A program made the translations under genes and the position numbers. Positions 1 through 8,757 of a DNA stretch of 36,077 nucleotides are shown in pieces (positions within the stretch are counted from its first letter, which is position 1; each line of letters begins with the position of its first letter). Source of the stretch: Clostridiales bacterium (GTDB lineage: Bacteria; Bacillota; Clostridia; Christensenellales; Aristaeellaceae); the NCBI GenBank assembly GCA_012728815.1, contig JAAYEI010000069.1:1-36077 (forward strand), read 5' to 3'. The notes beneath the pieces were generated by a model that saw only the letters and a program-made list of their open reading frames with translations, did no database searches and was not told the DNA's origin.

Positions 1-287
1 CAGGGGATGTCGTGCTGATCCGCTTTCAAGATTTCAGCATGGAGGAGCACATCAACATCGGCTTGATGAAGCGCTTCCATGCTTTTGCTAATTCCACAAG
101 CGCGCAGGTGAAACCGTTCCATATAATGCCGCAGGAGATTCCCGTTTACGCAATCCAAATCCAGGATGGCGTGATAATCATCCACCTTCGCCCAATCAAC
201 AGCAACATGCTGCGCAGCGCTTAAATGACTGCCCGCGTGTTTTTCTTTGATGTTGTAGCGTAGCGGGATTGCGAACCTGTTTTGCAT
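1..287 (-). CDS. Methyltransferase-like protein, N-terminal part (cut by window edge)
   Basis: The reading frame starts at an ATG at 287, seven bases after AAGGAG, and runs off the left edge after about 95 residues. The segment VDDYHAILDLDCVNGNLL, then GISKSMEALHQADVDVL, has the spacing of motifs I and II of class I SAM-dependent methyltransferases (a Gly-rich loop after the first strand, then an acidic region after the second). The usual LDxGCGxG loop reads LDLDCVNG here, so two of the expected glycines are Asp and Val. The substrate cannot be told. It may be a divergent or non-catalytic member, or a decaying gene. The frame is open and the ribosome site is good, so expression is likely. Being a methyltransferase is inference from fold motifs only. 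Confidence 0.55.
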   Translation of the reverse strand, partial: MQNRFAIPLRYNIKEKHAGSHLSAAQHVAVDWAKVDDYHAILDLDCVNGNLLRHYMERFHLRACGISKSMEALHQADVDVLLHAEILKADQHDIP

Positions 288-325
288 GAACAAACTCCTT
301 GCATAATTGTTTCTCTGACAGGAGC

Positions 326-354
326 ATTGTATCACACATTTGTAATAATTTCAT
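326..354 (-). promoter_or_regulatory. Candidate sigma-A promoter for the methyltransferase-like gene
   Basis: On the minus strand ATGAAA (positions 354-349) is followed after 17 bases by TACAAT (331-326). The -10 matches five of six consensus bases and the -35 four of six. It sits in the AT-rich stretch between recN and the methyltransferase-like gene and would start transcription about 30 bases before the ATG. Confidence 0.4.
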
Positions 355-442
355 CATTTAATTTTATACTTTAACAACAAATGGCGTTGATACTTAATAT
401 TTAAACGCTGACAGGTCCACATTCTATGAGATGATTCGCGGA

Positions 443-2146
443 TTATGACGGTTTTGTCCGATACTGAGCGGCGTCTTTTAACAGCACTTCCGCGTGCTGG
501 AGGCTGCTTTTCCCTTGCGTTTCAATATCGCCCAGCATCTTGGCAATTTCCTGTGTCCTTTGTGGTAAATCCAGTTGGGTAACAAAGGCCCTTGTCCGTC
601 CCCCGTCCTCCACCTTGCTGACGTGGTACTGCGTTGTGGCCATGGCGGCAAGCTGATGCAGGTGGGTTACGCAAACAACCTGACGAAAGCGGCCGATGTC
701 GCTCAGTTTTTGGGCGATGGTCATGGCGGTTGTGCCAGACACACCTGTGTCAATTTCATCAAAAACCATGGTGGGGACTTCATTTTTCTCTGCAGTCAGC
801 GTTTTCATGGCCAGCATCACCCGGGACAGCTCACCGCCGGAGGCAATTTTGGAAAGCGGCTTTAATTCCTCCCCAACGTTCGGCGCAATCAGCATGCGCA
901 CCTGATCATATCCATCCTCGTGAATGTTCGCGGGGTTAGCCTCCACCTGGATATGAAACCTGGTGGAGGACATGTTCAAATCCTTAAGTTCCTTCTCAAC
1001 GCGCTTTTCAAAGCGCGCTGCCAGCTTTTTTCTGGAGACGCTTAGGCTTTCCGCAAGCTGTAAAAACTGCTTTTTATATTCTGCTTGTAACCTGTCCAAT
1101 TGCTCAAGGCTTTCGTCCAAGTTTTCAAGCTGTGTCAGCTCTTCCTCCAACTGGGCGAGGTAGGTCAGCATCTCCTCAATGCTGGGGCCGTATTTACGCT
1201 CCAGTTTGCGCAGCAAATCCAGGCGCTGCTCCACCTCTTCCAGCCGCGCGTCATCATGCGTGATGTCACGCAGCTGCGCGCTTAAATCGTGGCTGATCTC
1301 CTCCAGCTCATAATAAAGTGAGGACAGTCGGCCGCTGATGCCCTCAAAGGCTGGATGAAAGGACACGATTTTTTCAAGCGCAGACTGCGCTTCCATCAAT
1401 AACATCCCTGCGGTGTTCTGACCAGACGCGTCAAACAACGCTTTGTTGATATCATGAATGGCAGTCGTAATCTTCTCCGCGTTGCGGAGCATTGTTTTTT
1501 CTGCCTGCAGACTCTCTTCCTCACCAGGGACCAACTTGGCATCTCTTAATTCCTTCTGGCGAAGTGAAAGGACCTCCAGCCGTTCTGAACGCGACGCGCT
1601 GCTCTTGCGCGCAGATTCATATTCTTTCATTGCCTGCATATAGGCGCTGTAGGCATCCCTTGTCTGCTGCAGCAAACTGTCATGCTCCTGATCCCCCAGC
1701 AGGTCAAGATACCTCAGATGCTGGCTGTCATGCAGGAGCGATTGGTGCTCATGCTGGCCATGCAGGTCAATCAAATGGCTGGTCAGCTGTTGATAGATGG
1801 ATAAGGCGACCGCCATCCCGTTTACACGGTAGATGCTGCGCCCTTTGCGCTGATACTCCCGGGAAAGGATCAACTGCCCATCTTCCAGCGTGATGCTTTG
1901 CTGATGCAAACGTTCCAGCAAGTCATCCTGGTTCTCGATGATAAAAATACCTTCAACATAAGCGGTATCTGCGCCCGCGCGGATCATATCGCGGTCAGCC
2001 CGGGCACCGCACAAAAAATTGACCGCGTCCACCACCAGGGATTTCCCGGCACCGGTTTCACCGGTCAGCACATGCAAACCGGTGGAAAACTGAATGCTCG
2101 CCTCCTCAAACAAGGCGATGTTGCGAATCAGTAACCTATCTAACAT
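443..2146 (-). CDS. recN: DNA repair protein RecN
   Basis: RecN is a cytoplasmic SMC-like ATPase that acts early in repair of double-strand breaks. The 567-residue length is normal for the family. The N-terminus LLIRNIALFEEASIQF and the Walker A GETGAGKS (residues 29-36) are typical. The middle is a long Glu/Gln/Leu-rich coiled-coil arm (about 155-370). The C-terminal half carries the ABC signature SGGELSRVMLAMK and the Walker B VFDEIDTGVSG, followed by the H-loop CVTHLHQLAA. The ATG at 2146 follows AAGGA by five bases. It is the last gene of nadK-argR-recN and starts 9 bases after argR ends. I see no LexA-type box (GAAC-N4-GTTC) next to it, so SOS control is not visible here. Confidence 0.97.
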   Translation of the reverse strand: MLDRLLIRNIALFEEASIQFSTGLHVLTGETGAGKSLVVDAVNFLCGARADRDMIRAGADTAYVEGIFIIENQDDLLERLHQQSITLEDGQLILSREYQRKGRSIYRVNGMAVALSIYQQLTSHLIDLHGQHEHQSLLHDSQHLRYLDLLGDQEHDSLLQQTRDAYSAYMQAMKEYESARKSSASRSERLEVLSLRQKELRDAKLVPGEEESLQAEKTMLRNAEKITTAIHDINKALFDASGQNTAGMLLMEAQSALEKIVSFHPAFEGISGRLSSLYYELEEISHDLSAQLRDITHDDARLEEVEQRLDLLRKLERKYGPSIEEMLTYLAQLEEELTQLENLDESLEQLDRLQAEYKKQFLQLAESLSVSRKKLAARFEKRVEKELKDLNMSSTRFHIQVEANPANIHEDGYDQVRMLIAPNVGEELKPLSKIASGGELSRVMLAMKTLTAEKNEVPTMVFDEIDTGVSGTTAMTIAQKLSDIGRFRQVVCVTHLHQLAAMATTQYHVSKVEDGGRTRAFVTQLDLPQRTQEIAKMLGDIETQGKSSLQHAEVLLKDAAQYRTKPS

Positions 2147-2155
2147 ATTGTCCTT

Positions 2156-2605
2156 TTATCTGAGGATTTCGTTGAACTTTCTCACCACTTCTTCGGCATC
2201 CGCCTCATTGTGGACGATGACAAAAATGGTGTTGTCACCAGACAGGGTGCCCACGATCTCCGGCCAGCGCATGCTGTCGATGGCTTCGCCAGCCACATTG
2301 GCAGAACCGGCCAGCGTTTTGATGACAATGATATTGCCAGCTGCCTCAATGGAAATGACCGAGTCCACAAACATCCGCACAAAGCGGTCGGATACGGAAT
2401 ATTCCGCCTGGTCGGCTGTTGCGTACTTGTATTCCCCCAAACCGGTCAAAACTTTCAGCAAGCGCATCTCCTTGATGTCACGGGAGACGGTAGCCTGGGT
2501 TACCTCAAAGCCCTGGGTTTTGAGCATATCGGCCAGTTCTTTTTGGGTTTTGATATCGTGCTTGTCAATCAGATTAAGAATTGCTGCCTGCCTGGTACTT
2601 TTCAT
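2156..2605 (-). CDS. argR: Arginine repressor ArgR/AhrC
   Basis: This is a transcription factor that senses L-arginine and represses arginine synthesis or activates its breakdown. At 149 residues it is full length. Residues 1-70 form the winged helix (MKSTRQAAILNLIDKHDI, then TQATVSRDIKEMRLLKV, the recognition region). Residues about 80-149 form the hexamerising, arginine-binding domain with GTLSGDNTIFVI. The ATG overlaps the nadK stop as ATGA and follows GGAGG by six bases. The nadK-argR-recN neighbourhood is standard in Bacillota. ArgR often controls its own operon, and dyads lie at the nadK promoter (3487-3530), but they are not a clear match to a known ARG box. Confidence 0.96.
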   Translation of the reverse strand: MKSTRQAAILNLIDKHDIKTQKELADMLKTQGFEVTQATVSRDIKEMRLLKVLTGLGEYKYATADQAEYSVSDRFVRMFVDSVISIEAAGNIIVIKTLAGSANVAGEAIDSMRWPEIVGTLSGDNTIFVIVHNEADAEEVVRKFNEILR

Positions 2606-3468
2606 AGCTTACCTCCATATACGTGATTGCTCCACTTTTTTTGTTTGTAATCAAGCCGGGTCAAGAATTGCTCCGGCGAAAAATGAATAAACCGCGCGGC
2701 TTCTTTCGCCTGAGTGATGCGCACCTCGCTCTCAGTGTCAAGATCCAGCACAATTTGCCCATCCATGCTGATTTGATGGCGGGCACCGTGATTGGCCCGC
2801 ACAAGCAGGCGGATATCGCCTGTTTGCGGCAGGATGATTGGCCGCTGGTGCATAATATGCGAGCAAACGGGCACCACAATATGGCAGGGCACGCCAGGGA
2901 AGATGACAGGCCCGCCCGCAGACAGGCAATACCCTGTCGTGCCTGTGGGCGTGGATACCAATACCCCGTCGCCATGGATGGTGAAGACACGCTCGTTCTC
3001 ATACTGCACATCCACCACGATGCTGCTGGGATTTTGGCCGCGGGTCAGCGCAAACTCATTCATCACCAGGTAGGTAGCCTGGCCGTTGATTTCACAGGAG
3101 AGCATCGCGCGCTCCTTGATCTCATAATCCTGCGCGATAAAACGGTCCAGCACGCCGTCCAGCTCATCCGGGCTGACCTGCAATAAAAACCCCGTGTGCC
3201 CCATATTGACACCGAGGACAGGAATGTACCGCGCCGCCAAATACGGCAATATGCGAAGAATGGTGCCATCCCCGCCAAAGCAAACAACCGCTTGCACGTT
3301 GTTATCCAATTGATCAGGCGAGGTCTTTTTCCCTTTATGCAAAAGGTCAAACAACCAGCCGTCAAGCAGAACCTCGCACCCTTTGTTGATCAACAAGTCC
3401 GCGAAATCACTGACAGCCTGGATGGTTTCTGGTTTTCCGGGATTGGCATAAAGAAAAAACCGCTGCAT
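2602..3468 (-). CDS. nadK: NAD kinase
   Basis: NadK phosphorylates NAD to NADP using ATP or polyphosphate in the cytoplasm. The catalytic GGDGT lies at residues 65-69, followed by GVNMGHTGFL, NEFALTRG and the STPTGTTGYCLSAGGP substrate loop, all in family order. The ATG at 3468 is chosen because GGAGG (3478-3482) sits nine bases before it and the protein then begins MQRFFLYANP at the usual point. The frame stays open for 30 more codons upstream, but those residues do not look like the family. Length is 288 residues. It is the first gene of the operon, with its own promoter and with the terminator of the preceding gene upstream. Confidence 0.95.
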   Translation of the reverse strand: MQRFFLYANPGKPETIQAVSDFADLLINKGCEVLLDGWLFDLLHKGKKTSPDQLDNNVQAVVCFGGDGTILRILPYLAARYIPVLGVNMGHTGFLLQVSPDELDGVLDRFIAQDYEIKERAMLSCEINGQATYLVMNEFALTRGQNPSSIVVDVQYENERVFTIHGDGVLVSTPTGTTGYCLSAGGPVIFPGVPCHIVVPVCSHIMHQRPIILPQTGDIRLLVRANHGARHQISMDGQIVLDLDTESEVRITQAKEAARFIHFSPEQFLTRLDYKQKKWSNHVYGGKL

Positions 3469-3486
3469 GCGCTTGTTCCTCCGTTG

Positions 3487-3530
3487 ATGTAAGTATACAT
3501 TAATTCCTGAATCTATGCAAGTATATACAT
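3487..3530 (-). repeat. Two imperfect direct copies of a short dyad at the nadK promoter
   Basis: On the plus strand ATGTAAGTATACAT (3487-3500) has perfect 5-base arms, ATGTA and TACAT, around AGTA. ATGCAAGTATATACAT (3515-3530) is a near copy with two extra bases. Both are followed by a YAAT. The first overlaps the -10 and the second the -35 of the nadK promoter, which is where a repressor would bind. An ArgR site is possible given the gene content, but the 28-base spacing is not the 21 bases usual for paired ARG boxes. Confidence 0.4.
3492..3520 (-). promoter_or_regulatory. Candidate sigma-A promoter of nadK-argR-recN
   Basis: On the minus strand TTGCAT (3520-3515) and TATACT (3497-3492) are 17 bases apart. 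The -10 is good and the -35 weak. Transcription would start near 3485, leaving a leader of about 17 bases that contains the GGAGG of nadK. Confidence 0.45.
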
Positions 3531-3555
3531 CAATATTTTGCATACATTCCCAGTT

Positions 3556-3606
3556 CATGAAAACGGGAGTTTCCCTTTCTTGTGTTCAAGAACAGAAAAC
3601 TCCCGT
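3556..3606 (-). terminator. Intrinsic terminator after the vanW-family gene
   Basis: ACGGGAGTTT (3563-3572) pairs perfectly with AAACTCCCGT (3597-3606). The large loop contains a second small hairpin, TTCTTG/CAAGAA. Read leftward, the stem is followed by TTTT. It separates the ftsH-side operon from nadK-argR-recN. Confidence 0.7.
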
Positions 3607-3672
3607 ATGTTTATCCTGAAGCGCTTGTTGGGTCAAAATGCATAATCATGCTGTTTTGCATGCGCTGTGCCT

Positions 3673-5367
3673 TTAAAAATCCCGCTTGGTTACGCCGCGG
3701 TAGTACACAGCTGCCTTGGGTGGGAAGGTATCGCTGGAAATCAGCTTGGGTTGCTCCACAAGCACGCCGTTTTTGATTTTCTCCAGATAGGTTTCAACCA
3801 CATAGCCTTCCACAGCCTTTGTTTTAAGCTTTTCTTCATCCGTATAGGTTACAATCAGTCCTGTTTGATCGTCTTCATATTTTTTCTCTATCGGCGGCGG
3901 GATGGTTTGAACGGTCTCAGAGCGCAGCCGGTAGGAGACGCCATCACCCAGGCCGATGCCGTACATTTTGATTTCCGCCACCAATTTTTTGGAGCTTGTC
4001 CGGGCCTGCTTCACATGCGCGGTAATATAAATGTCACCGGCTGATGTGTTTTTGAACTGAAAATCAAGATTGCGATCTGGGGTAAGGTAGACGGTCGCGT
4101 CCTGGCCCATTTCTGTATAGCCAATTTTTCCGGAGTGGGGATAGCGTTTTACGATTGACAAGCCTGATGTGACCGCCGCCTGGTAGAGCGTGGTGCTGGC
4201 CTGGCAGACACCGCCACCGACACCGTCGACGAGGTTGCCGTAGGCATATTCCTTTGCTTCCGCGAAGCCCGTCTTTAAGGTGCGCGGCCCCACAATGTTG
4301 TTAAAACTGAATGTCTCGCCTGGTTTTAGGATTTTTCCGTTAAACTTGGAAAAGGACAGGCGGATGTTGTGGATCCGGTTCGCGCTGTCCTGTTTGCCGG
4401 TTTCAATCGGTGTTTGAATGGTGGTCAAAAGCGCAACTGTGTTTTCCAGCTCTGCCCGCGTCACCTTGGGCGGGATAAGGGTTGGCTTCAACTCATACGT
4501 GCCGGATTGACCGCTCGCAGCCATCTCCATGATCTCATCCATGGCGGCCTGGCTGTCCAAAACCGCGCCTGCGCGCTCATCAATAAATGTAAAAGGCGAC
4601 GCTTCATCCGGCCGGAATTCAACAATCGCTGCGTCCACCGGGTTCGCGTTGACATAGGGCGCGATCTGGGAAAAGATATGTACCAACTGCGTGCTTTGCA
4701 ATTCTTTTTGACTCGTATATAGCTTGAGCGGCGTATCCGCCAAGGCTTCAATGGCGGCCTTTTGCTCATGGATGGTGCCCTTGCGCGTATGCAGCCAGGC
4801 TTCATTGAGCAGTTGCTGGATTTCCTGGTCGGACACGGTAATGCCCAAAACACCATAATTGAGGTTTGTGAAGGTGAACCCATGGTAGGTGATGGCAAGG
4901 TTCCAGCTGTTGATTCGTTCCTCCATCTTATCCCGGATCAGTTTGAAAGCATCTTGGGGTATCATCCCAGCAATGGCCACGTCATTAACAAAGATATTTG
5001 GCGCATACACGGTCTGGTAAGGTTCTATCAATTGGCGGACCTGGTTGTCTCGCAGCGCGTTCACGCCCCAAAACGCACCGACAATTAGCAGGATGGCTAG
5101 CGCGATGATCAGGGCGTATTTTACTGGATTAAAAGGTCTTCTCGATTTTTTGGGCGAAGGCCTGCGCTGGGGCGCTGGCCTGTGATTTACTCGGGGCGGC
5201 TGCATGTTCTGCGGCGGCAGGGAAGAGTAATATGGTTGATGACCGTTCATCTGATGGGGCGGACGGTTGGGCGGCAAGGGTTGATTTTTTGGCACAGGTG
5301 GTACCCAGCCTTGCCTTTGCAAAGGCGGCTGATTGTTATTCGGCTGTGGCACAAACCCCTGGCTCAT
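3673..5367 (-). CDS. VanW/YoaR-like membrane-anchored cell-wall protein
   Basis: The protein has 564 residues. Residues 1-80 are a Pro/Gln/Asn-rich, probably disordered cytoplasmic tail ending in a basic patch (SPKKSRRPFNP). One membrane helix follows (about 85-108, ALIIALAILLIVGAFWGVNAL). The external part has a region resembling the peptidoglycan-binding-like domain of YoaR proteins (VFVNDV-like start IFVNDVAIAGM). Then comes the VanW domain (FSFNNIVGPR, GGGVCQASTTLYQAAVTSGL, RYPHSGKIGY). A G5-like segment near the end contains EEKLKTKAVEGYVVETYLEKI. VanW proteins occur widely in Bacillota envelopes; their biochemical role is unsettled and the name does not imply vancomycin resistance. The ATG at 5367 is favoured over the TTG just before it because GAGGAA precedes it by six bases. 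It is last in its operon, 10 bases after the PHP gene, and ends before a terminator. Confidence 0.85.
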   Translation of the reverse strand: MSQGFVPQPNNNQPPLQRQGWVPPVPKNQPLPPNRPPHQMNGHQPYYSSLPPQNMQPPRVNHRPAPQRRPSPKKSRRPFNPVKYALIIALAILLIVGAFWGVNALRDNQVRQLIEPYQTVYAPNIFVNDVAIAGMIPQDAFKLIRDKMEERINSWNLAITYHGFTFTNLNYGVLGITVSDQEIQQLLNEAWLHTRKGTIHEQKAAIEALADTPLKLYTSQKELQSTQLVHIFSQIAPYVNANPVDAAIVEFRPDEASPFTFIDERAGAVLDSQAAMDEIMEMAASGQSGTYELKPTLIPPKVTRAELENTVALLTTIQTPIETGKQDSANRIHNIRLSFSKFNGKILKPGETFSFNNIVGPRTLKTGFAEAKEYAYGNLVDGVGGGVCQASTTLYQAAVTSGLSIVKRYPHSGKIGYTEMGQDATVYLTPDRNLDFQFKNTSAGDIYITAHVKQARTSSKKLVAEIKMYGIGLGDGVSYRLRSETVQTIPPPIEKKYEDDQTGLIVTYTDEEKLKTKAVEGYVVETYLEKIKNGVLVEQPKLISSDTFPPKAAVYYRGVTKRDF

Positions 5368-5377
5368 CAATTCTTCC

Positions 5378-6241
5378 TCAGTTCTCCCTTCCTTTGCGTA
5401 TAGCCACTAAATCCATAACATCAGCATCCATGCGCTGCCAGCGTGGTATCTCACTGCCAATGGCGCCATGATTGTCGCCGTCTTTGTGGTAATCACTGCC
5501 GCCAGTGACAATCAAGCCCAAGCGCCTTGTCACTTGGTCCCAGTACGCGCAGGTTTCATCATCATGCATGGCGTGATAGGCTTCAATACCCATTAAGCCT
5601 GCTTCAATCAAATTCTGTATCGCGGCTTCTGTTACAAGCTCCTTGTTACGGATCAAACCTGGGTGAGCTAAGATGGGCACCGCGCCGATGGACCGCGCCA
5701 AACGGATGATGTCAGCGGTCTCATACCGTGTCCGTGGAACATAGGCTGGCTGATCAACATCCAGGAAGCGGTCAAAGGCTTCCTGCGTGGTACTCACATA
5801 CCCACGTTTCATCAAAGCATTCGCGATATGCGGCCGTCCGCAGACGGTTCCTTCTGGCAAGTCCAGGTCATCCAATGTTATATGTATGCCCAGCTCATTG
5901 AGTTTGTCGATGATTTTGCCGCAACGCGCATCCCGCTCACGCCGCATGTTGTCCAGCAAGGTGGTGAGCTCCGTCATGCTGTTGTCCACGAAATACAGCA
6001 AGACATGTACATGGTCCCTGCCCGCGGTGTTGATTTCAACCCCGGGGATGAAATTGATCCCCGCCTGTTTGGCAGTGGTTTCAGCTTCCATAAGGCCGCC
6101 CATGGTTTCATGGTCAGTCAGGGCCATATGTCTTAAGCCTGCATTTGCCACGCGTTGCACTAGTTCCCTGGGCGTCAACGCGCCGTCTGACGCGGTGCTG
6201 TGCAGGTGCAAATCTGCCCGGATGAATGAGTCCTTACGCAT
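5378..6241 (-). CDS. PHP-domain metal-dependent phosphoesterase (RNase AM/TrpH-like)
   Basis: This is a 287-residue PHP-family hydrolase. Metal-binding motifs are visible in order: DLHLHST (residues 10-16), LTDHETM (41-47), PGVEI (66-70), RPHIANALMKRGYV, ILAHPG and GGSDYHKDG near the C-terminus. This pattern fits the subfamily of E. coli RNase AM (YciV/TrpH), which acts as a 5'-3' exonuclease on short RNA and on 3',5'-nucleotide bisphosphates. The exact substrate here is inference. The ATG at 6241 overlaps the ftsH stop by 8 bases, so it is probably translated by coupling. It has no DNA polymerase domain and is not the PHP part of PolC/DnaE. Confidence 0.85.
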   Translation of the reverse strand: MRKDSFIRADLHLHSTASDGALTPRELVQRVANAGLRHMALTDHETMGGLMEAETTAKQAGINFIPGVEINTAGRDHVHVLLYFVDNSMTELTTLLDNMRRERDARCGKIIDKLNELGIHITLDDLDLPEGTVCGRPHIANALMKRGYVSTTQEAFDRFLDVDQPAYVPRTRYETADIIRLARSIGAVPILAHPGLIRNKELVTEAAIQNLIEAGLMGIEAYHAMHDDETCAYWDQVTRRLGLIVTGGSDYHKDGDNHGAIGSEIPRWQRMDADVMDLVAIRKGREN

Positions 6242-8129
6242 GTGAAGGCGAGGGCATCAGGTTGTCAACGGGGGTATCGTTCATGAACTGCAAAAACTCC
6301 TCCCGGTTGATGGTTTCCTTTTCCATCAGCAGTTTGGCCAGGCCATGCAGCTTGTCGATGTGGGTTTTGAGCAGGCTCATGGCCACATCATAGCTTTTGC
6401 GCATCATGCTGGAGACCTCATGGTCCACCTTGGTGGCGGTTTCCTCGCTGAATTCGCGGGACTGGCCAAACTCCATGCCCACAAAGATTTCCTGGTCATT
6501 GCCCAGGTACAGGGTGCCGATGTTTTCGGACATGCCCAGCTTGGTGACCATGGTGCGGATAACCTCAGTCGCGCGCTTGAGGTCGGACTGCGCGCCGGTG
6601 TAGATGTCGTTCTCAATCAATTTTACTGCCGCGTGCCCGCCCAGCATCATGGAAATGGTTTGCAGCATCTTTTCCTTGCTCTGCATATAGAATTCCTTCT
6701 CTGGCAAGGACAGGGTGAAGCCGCCCGCGTCCCCGCGCGGGACGATGGTGACAGTGTGCACCTCATCACAAAGGGGCAGGTAGTGGCCTACCACCGCGTG
6801 GCCAGCTTCGTGATAGGCAACAATGCGCTTGTCTTCCTCAAGCACCTTGCGGCTCTTTTTCTCCGGGCCCATCTGCACACGTTCAACCGCTTCAATCAGA
6901 TGTGATTGATGGATCTGCTTATCTTTGAAGCGCGCGGCGATGATGGCGCCTTCGTTCATGATGTTTTCAAGATCAGCGCCGGTCGCAAATGGTGTGCGCT
7001 TGGCGATGTTCTCCAGGTCCACATCATCAGCCAGGGGCTTCCCTCTGGCATGAACCTTCAGGATGGCGACGCGGCCATTGATGTCCGGATAGCTGACCGT
7101 AATCTGACGGTCGAAACGACCGGGACGCAGCAGTGCGGGGTCCAGAATGTCCTGGCGGTTGGTAGCTGCCATCACAATAACGCCCTCGTTGGTGGTGAAC
7201 CCATCCATCTCAACCAACAGCTGGTTTAAGGTCTGCTCACGCTCATCGTGTCCGCCGCCCAGGCCTGCACCGCGGTGACGGCCAACAGCGTCAATCTCAT
7301 CAATAAATACAATGCTGGGCGCCATGCGCTTGGCCTGCTCAAACAGGTCACGCACACGGCTGGCGCCAACGCCGACGAACATCTCAACAAAGTTGGAGCC
7401 GCTGATGGAGAAGAACGGCACCTTGGCCTCCCCCGCGACCGCTTTGGCCAGCAAGGTTTTACCAGTACCCGGAGGGCCCACCAACAGAACGCCTTTAGGA
7501 ATCCGGGCACCCAGGTCGAGGTAGTTTTTGGGGTTCTTGAGGAAATCGACGATTTCCTTGAGCTCGTCCTTCTCCTCATCAGCGCCCGCGACATCCGCGA
7601 AGGTAATCTTGTTCTTGGTTGGGTCCACCATGTTGGCGGAGCTTTTGCCAAAGTTCATCACCCTGCCGCTGCCGCCGGTCTGCTGGCGCATAATTAAAAA
7701 CCAAAATACCATCACCAAACCCATGGTCAGGATGTAGGGTAACATCTCGACATACCAGGGCGTCACAATGGGCGGCAGATAATCCACCTTGAAGCCCAGG
7801 TCATTCACGCTGATCTGATCAACCGGCTTATCATTCTTTGTGGCGAACATGGTGCGCACGGTGTCAATAAAATCAGGGCCAATGGTGGTTTCAAAATCAA
7901 AACGGGCGGGGTAATCCACCCGGGCGATCGGGCTGTTGCGGTTAAGGCCAATCAAGTGGTTCCCGCGGATGGATACGCGTTCCACCGTATTGCTTTCAAT
8001 TTTACTGAGCAATTCGGGATAGGTAATCCGGTTGGTCGGCACCTTCAGGCTGTCGGAAATAAACCACGCCAACAGCAAAAAGGACGCAATCATGATTAAG
8101 TAGCCAAATGGGCCACGGGTTCTACGCAA
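6234..8129 (-). CDS. ftsH: ATP-dependent zinc metalloprotease FtsH
   Basis: FtsH is a membrane-bound hexameric AAA+ protease that degrades misfolded membrane proteins and short-lived regulators. It has two membrane helices (about residues 8-25 and 125-147) flanking an external domain. Then come Walker A GPPGTGKT (218-225), Walker B FIDEID, and the second region of homology [20 protein letters not shown]. The zinc site HEAGH is at 440-444, with the third ligand Asp near 516 in [10 protein letters not shown]. Length is 631. The start is a TTG at 8129, supported by AAGGAGG (8138-8144) eight bases upstream; no ATG lies before the first membrane helix except within it. It follows hpt with a 67-base gap that holds an extended -10 promoter. 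Confidence 0.98.
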   Translation of the reverse strand: MRRTRGPFGYLIMIASFLLLAWFISDSLKVPTNRITYPELLSKIESNTVERVSIRGNHLIGLNRNSPIARVDYPARFDFETTIGPDFIDTVRTMFATKNDKPVDQISVNDLGFKVDYLPPIVTPWYVEMLPYILTMGLVMVFWFLIMRQQTGGSGRVMNFGKSSANMVDPTKNKITFADVAGADEEKDELKEIVDFLKNPKNYLDLGARIPKGVLLVGPPGTGKTLLAKAVAGEAKVPFFSISGSNFVEMFVGVGASRVRDLFEQAKRMAPSIVFIDEIDAVGRHRGAGLGGGHDEREQTLNQLLVEMDGFTTNEGVIVMAATNRQDILDPALLRPGRFDRQITVSYPDINGRVAILKVHARGKPLADDVDLENIAKRTPFATGADLENIMNEGAIIAARFKDKQIHQSHLIEAVERVQMGPEKKSRKVLEEDKRIVAYHEAGHAVVGHYLPLCDEVHTVTIVPRGDAGGFTLSLPEKEFYMQSKEKMLQTISMMLGGHAAVKLIENDIYTGAQSDLKRATEVIRTMVTKLGMSENIGTLYLGNDQEIFVGMEFGQSREFSEETATKVDHEVSSMMRKSYDVAMSLLKTHIDKLHGLAKLLMEKETINREEFLQFMNDTPVDNLMPSPSHA

Positions 8130-8162
8130 AGGACAATCCTCCTTGATACAGAATCACTGTTT

Positions 8163-8171
8163 AGTATACCA
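8163..8171 (-). promoter_or_regulatory. Extended -10 promoter element before ftsH
   Basis: On the minus strand TGGTATACT matches the extended -10 form TGnTATAAT with one mismatch. No good -35 lies 16-18 bases upstream, which extended -10 promoters tolerate. It would give ftsH, PHP and vanW transcription independent of tilS-hpt, with a leader of about 25 bases. Confidence 0.4.
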
Positions 8172-8196
8172 CGTTTGAACAAGCCTGCACGAACAC

Positions 8197-8757
8197 TTAT
8201 TCCTCTTCGGTATAAATCCTGGGATGTAATACGCCCACAAAGGGTAAGTTGCGGTATTTTTCCTGATAATCAAGCCCGTAACCCACCACAAACTCATTGG
8301 GAATGGTGAAACAGGCGTAGTCCACTTCCAACTCAATCTTGCGGCGGGCAGGTTTGTCCAGCAGTGTCGCGATGCGGATGGACCGCGCGCCGCGCTCAAA
8401 CAAAACCTTTTTGATATAGGACAGGGTAAGGCCGCTGTCCACAATGTCCTCAACCACCAGGACATCCTTGCCCAAAATATCGTGGTCCAGGTCCTTTAAT
8501 ATGCGGACAACACCGGATGTTTTGGTGCTGCTGCCGTAGCTGGAAATCGCCATAAAATCGGTGGTGAGCGGCAGGTCTACCTTGCGCATCAAATCTGTAA
8601 AAAAGACGGAGGCGCCCTTCAGAATGCAGATAAACACGGGGTTCAAATTCATGAACTCCTTTGTGATCTCTTTGCCCAGGCGGGTGACCGCCAGGTCGAT
8701 CTCTTCCGCGGTGATCAGCACATGGTCCAGATCATTTAAGAGGGATTGTTCGTGCAT
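8197..8757 (-). CDS. hpt: Hypoxanthine phosphoribosyltransferase
   Basis: This enzyme salvages hypoxanthine and guanine with PRPP to make IMP and GMP in the cytoplasm. The PRPP-binding loop VVEDIVDSGLT is at residues 101-111. The early ICILKGASVFFTDL and the later DYACFTIPNEFVVGYGLDY (base-binding region) are typical, and 186 residues is the normal length. The ATG at 8757 lies inside the end of tilS (22-base overlap), so the two are translationally coupled. tilS-hpt-ftsH is a conserved Bacillota cluster. Confidence 0.96.
   Translation of the reverse strand: MHEQSLLNDLDHVLITAEEIDLAVTRLGKEITKEFMNLNPVFICILKGASVFFTDLMRKVDLPLTTDFMAISSYGSSTKTSGVVRILKDLDHDILGKDVLVVEDIVDSGLTLSYIKKVLFERGARSIRIATLLDKPARRKIELEVDYACFTIPNEFVVGYGLDYQEKYRNLPFVGVLHPRIYTEEE

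Noticed and set aside
12-224. Rightward 70-codon open frame at the left edge
   Set aside because: It has no ribosome site and lies opposite the methyltransferase-like gene, whose frame shows family motifs and a good start.
384-408. GCGTT/AACGC hairpin after recN as a terminator
   Set aside because: Only five base pairs with a 15-base AT-rich loop and a broken T run; too weak to call.
2147-2155. LexA/SOS box at recN
   Set aside because: No GAAC-N4-GTTC type site is present before recN or nadK; the nadK dyads have a different sequence.
3673-5367. Vancomycin resistance gene
   Set aside because: VanW-domain proteins are common in susceptible Bacillota, and there are no vanH/A/X or vanR/S genes here.
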